Source: Sphingomonadales bacterium (GTDB lineage Bacteria > Pseudomonadota > Alphaproteobacteria > Sphingomonadales > Sphingomonadaceae). From it: a stretch of 64,000 nucleotides of DNA. Shown in pieces: positions 61,597 to 64,000 of the stretch. A model generated the notes under the pieces. It ran no database searches, was not told the origin of the DNA, and saw nothing but the letters and a program-made list of their open reading frames with translations. The position numbers and the translations under genes were made by a program. The DNA lies in contig JAFKLT010000030.1 in the NCBI GenBank assembly GCA_017309275.1, positions 124,001-188,000 of the forward strand, read 5' to 3'. Within the stretch, counting starts at the first letter, position 1. The number at the start of each line of letters is the position of its first letter.

Positions 61597-63173
61597 CGGG
61601 CCTTGCTCGCTCGTTTGGCACGTCCATCATCTTCGGGGCGGCGGTAAAGATGCCATGCGACCAGCGCGAGCACCGCCGACGTCGCCAGCATGGACAAATC
61701 GAAGCCCGCAAAAACCCAATCCCCTGCAACCAGGCTCGGGAATAGCCCACGGGCAGTCGTCACGGCGTTGACCAGCGGCACCAGGACGTAAAGCAGTGCG
61801 CCAAAGGCAAGCGCGACGATCCAGCCGCGCTTCGGCGCGCTCACCAGCGACCAGAGGAAGACCACACCCCATGTGGTGAAAAGCCAGGCGACTTCCTGTT
61901 CGCCCCGGTCCGAAAGGCGGACGGGCAACAAGCGATTGGCGAGAAAAAAGGCGGCGACCCCCGCAACGGAGCCGGCGATGACGCCGATGTTCAGGCGCTC
62001 GGCAAGCCACAGGCCTGCAGCGGCCCGTCCGGCGGCCGCGCTATTCACCCGCCGTTTCTTGACCCAGAGGATCAGACCGGTCGCGACCATCGCCGTGCCC
62101 ACAAGGCCCGAGAAAAAATAGAGCCATCGCAGCAAGTAACCGGAGAAGCGGCCCGAATGGAGATCGACCATGACCCCCATGGTTTTCGACGCGCCTCCAG
62201 CAGCGGTCGCGGGTTCGATCAATGTCCCATCGCGGCGAAAGAAGATCGTGTCATAGGATGCCCCGAGCCGGTCGAGCCCCGGCCATGCCTCGATCACGCC
62301 GCTGCCGCCATCCTCGTCGTGCGTCGCCACATAGCGCGGCAACTCGCCATTGATCGCGCGCGCTTCGGACACGATGCGAAGAGGCGCCGCTGCCGCGACC
62401 TGATCGCTGCGCACCTCGATCGCGGGCGAACGAGGGCGGAATTCCTGCCGAAATGCTTCAGAGTCGGGAAATCCGGTCAGCACCGCCCATGGCATGATCA
62501 GGAAGACCAGGGTGACCAGGCCCGTATAGGTGATCATAAGATGAAAGGGGAGCGCGAGGACCGCCATGACGTTGTGCCCGTCAAGCCAGCTCCTCTGCCC
62601 CTTGTCGAGCCGAAGCGTGAAATAGTCCTTGAAGATGCGCTTGTGGGTAATCACGCCGCTGATGATCGAAAGCAGCATCGCGAGCGACGCTATGCAGACG
62701 AGGTAATTCGCAATCCGGCCCGGCATGTAGTGAAAATTGTAATGGAATGAGAAAAGGAAGCCGCCGCCCAGCGTTTCACGCACCGTAATGGGCCGGCCCG
62801 TCGCGGGATCGAGCGTCTCGCGGAATTCCCGCCCCTGCGGGCCCGAGCGCCAGGACAGCTCCAGCGGTTCGCCGCCTCGCGCGACAGGCAAGGACAGCGA
62901 CCAGGCTGCTCTAGCCGGGACCTCGGCCTCCAATATGTGCGAGGCTTTTTCGAGCGTCGCTTGGGTAAGGACTCCGCGTCCTATCTCGGGACGCATCCAG
63001 CTCGATATCTCTTGCTGAAAAAATGCCAGCGTGCCGAACAGGAAAACGATGAATACCACCCATCCCGGGATCAGGCCGGTCCAGCCGTGCAACACGGACA
63101 TGGTCTGCCGCACCCCCGAGGTTGCGGGGCGTAGAGCGGTATCGGAAGTGCCAAATGGTGGCTCGGATGTCAT
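61593..63173 (-). CDS. PepSY-domain membrane protein, siderophore-iron reductase-like (FoxB/FsrB-like group)
   Basis: A 526-residue inner-membrane protein. The first helix (LIPGWVVFIVFLFGTLAFFQ) is followed by a periplasmic PepSY-like region. HYNFHYMPGRIANYLV and DGHNVMAVLALPFHLMITY hold His residues that could bind haem. At least three more pairs of helices end the protein. Related proteins help reduce or process ferric siderophores after entry into the periplasm. The start at 63173 has only a weak ribosome site. It heads the three-gene operon. A TonB receptor, usual upstream, is absent, but the siderophore-type receptor at 47357 could be its partner. Confidence 0.88.
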   Translation of the reverse strand: MTSEPPFGTSDTALRPATSGVRQTMSVLHGWTGLIPGWVVFIVFLFGTLAFFQQEISSWMRPEIGRGVLTQATLEKASHILEAEVPARAAWSLSLPVARGGEPLELSWRSGPQGREFRETLDPATGRPITVRETLGGGFLFSFHYNFHYMPGRIANYLVCIASLAMLLSIISGVITHKRIFKDYFTLRLDKGQRSWLDGHNVMAVLALPFHLMITYTGLVTLVFLIMPWAVLTGFPDSEAFRQEFRPRSPAIEVRSDQVAAAAPLRIVSEARAINGELPRYVATHDEDGGSGVIEAWPGLDRLGASYDTIFFRRDGTLIEPATAAGGASKTMGVMVDLHSGRFSGYLLRWLYFFSGLVGTAMVATGLILWVKKRRVNSAAAGRAAAGLWLAERLNIGVIAGSVAGVAAFFLANRLLPVRLSDRGEQEVAWLFTTWGVVFLWSLVSAPKRGWIVALAFGALLYVLVPLVNAVTTARGLFPSLVAGDWVFAGFDLSMLATSAVLALVAWHLYRRPEDDGRAKRASKAR

Positions 63174-64000
63174 CGGCAGCTCTACCCACAGTGTCGACCT
63201 TAATGTCGCCTCGTTCCTTCTCGTGGCGCGCCGCCAACGCGCAATTCGCGGATTTATGCTGGATGCGTACGACGCGGCTTCAACTCGCGAAAGGCCGCAA
63301 GGCTCGCCGGCAGCAGGGATGACGCCGGCTCTCGCTCGACATTGCGGACCTGCGCGAACCGCAGGTCGGCACCTTACGTGGCGCGATCGGCCGAGGACGC
63401 GGCTCGGCGCTCTCGGGCTTCTTATATGGCTTGGAGACGAGTTGGGCGCTCTTGGGGCATCTTACCCGCACCGGCTGGCTGGGGCGGCAGGAACCTCACC
63501 TAAGGAAAAGCTGCACCTCAAAAAGCCCTGATTTCGGCCATTCTCGCGTGGCACCAGTTGCGACTGGCTACACTCACTGGCTACAGTTAGTGGCATCACA
63601 GACCAACTGCAATAGAGCTTCGGTGCTGCGTACGAGTACGGGCCCCTGGGCTCTTGCGCAGCGCGTTGTTAAGCGATGTCACGGCGTTAATTTGCACATC
63701 GCATGCCGCCCGCTCTCGCCCCAATGAAAAAGGTTCTCCATAGCAACCGCGCCTCGTAGGCGCCGTCCTATCTCGTCAGCAATCAGAAAAACCCCTCGTA
63801 CCGCGTCTACCAAGTTAGTCCGCGAGAAAAGGGCTGACCGCGCGGCAAATACACCTAAATCAGTGCTGCAATCTTGCCTGTCCACCGACTAAGCGCGTCA
63901 ATTCAGGTAGCAGCGCTGCGATAATGCTTCCAGAAAATATGACTGGAGGCCACCCGCGGTGCGGGCGGGCACCCGTTACCTTGCGCCCAGATCTATTGAA
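63174..64000. other. 827-bp stretch without a recognisable gene; composition unlike the rest
   Basis: Short open frames exist on both strands (up to about 166 codons), but none has a ribosome site, a recognised motif or the codon pattern of the neighbours. From about 63540 the sequence is visibly less GC-rich. A 10-bp direct repeat, ACTGGCTACA, occurs at 63563-63572 and 63576-63585. This may be decayed foreign DNA or the edge of an island. No tRNA or integrase was seen within it. Confidence 0.5.

Noticed and set aside
63031-63531. Plus-strand frame of 166 codons at the right edge
   Set aside because: It overlaps the start of the PepSY gene on the other strand, has no ribosome site and shows no recognisable domain.
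63679-63885. Minus-strand frame of 68 codons in the low-GC edge region
   Set aside because: It has no ribosome site, no known motif and atypical codon use.

Overview
The window looks like a chromosome segment of a sphingomonad (Alphaproteobacteria, Sphingomonadales; Sphingopyxis/Novosphingobium-like). This rests on the high GC content, the tight ATGA-coupled operons, the TonB receptors with AGGGGG-type leaders, lig-type aromatic genes and the large number of secreted peptidases. No ribosomal RNA, tRNA, CRISPR array or intact insertion sequence was seen.

Region 1 (1-4.7 kb) is the lower part of the protocatechuate/gallate 4,5-cleavage pathway: a partial LigU/GalD-type isomerase and the aldolase LigK on the minus strand, then divergently a LysR regulator with two HTH domains, a DUF1932 dehydrogenase and the hydratase LigJ. 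Region 2 (4.9-11.5 kb) has a TonB receptor, a minus-strand operon of aldo/keto reductase, zinc alcohol dehydrogenase and a hydroxynitrile-lyase-like cupin, and a divergent LysR gene. Region 3 (11.5-22.4 kb) is a cell-surface signalling operon (ECF sigma factor, FecR, STN-type TonB receptor, a small periplasmic protein, and a prolyl oligopeptidase fused to an FKBP prolyl isomerase). It is divergent from a second fusion, SGNH hydrolase plus M13 metallopeptidase. Region 4 (22.5-26.7 kb) is a tight three-gene cassette of unknown purpose: a cytosolic thermolysin-like metalloprotease, a ComEC-like metallo-beta-lactamase-fold hydrolase and a DUF2235 alpha/beta hydrolase.

Region 5 (26.7-60.9 kb) looks like one large catabolic block for peptides and unusual amino acids. 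Forward-strand genes supply POT transporters, creatinase/ectoine-hydrolase-like M24 enzymes, S9, amidohydrolase, DUF2817, S46 and M14 peptidases. A seven-gene minus-strand operon (41.1-51.2 kb) carries two paralogous serine hydrolases, a siderophore-type TonB receptor, an Ntn acylase, an ornithine-cyclodeaminase-family reductase and a threonine-dehydratase-family enzyme. Across the block there are two dehydratase genes, two cyclodeaminase-family genes, a D-threonine-aldolase-type gene and D-serine ammonia-lyase. These are the enzyme families used for beta-hydroxy amino acids (beta-hydroxyaspartate cycle, hydroxyectoine utilisation). An XRE-like and an Lrp-type regulator, a methionine-gamma-lyase-like enzyme and threonine synthase complete it. 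My working inference is capture, deacylation, periplasmic cleavage, uptake and stereospecific breakdown of a peptidic compound that contains D- or beta-hydroxy amino acids, possibly a siderophore.

Region 6 (61.0-63.2 kb) is an iron-uptake accessory operon (PepSY, DUF3325, DUF3649). The last 0.8 kb lacks recognisable genes and its base composition and codon pattern differ from the rest.
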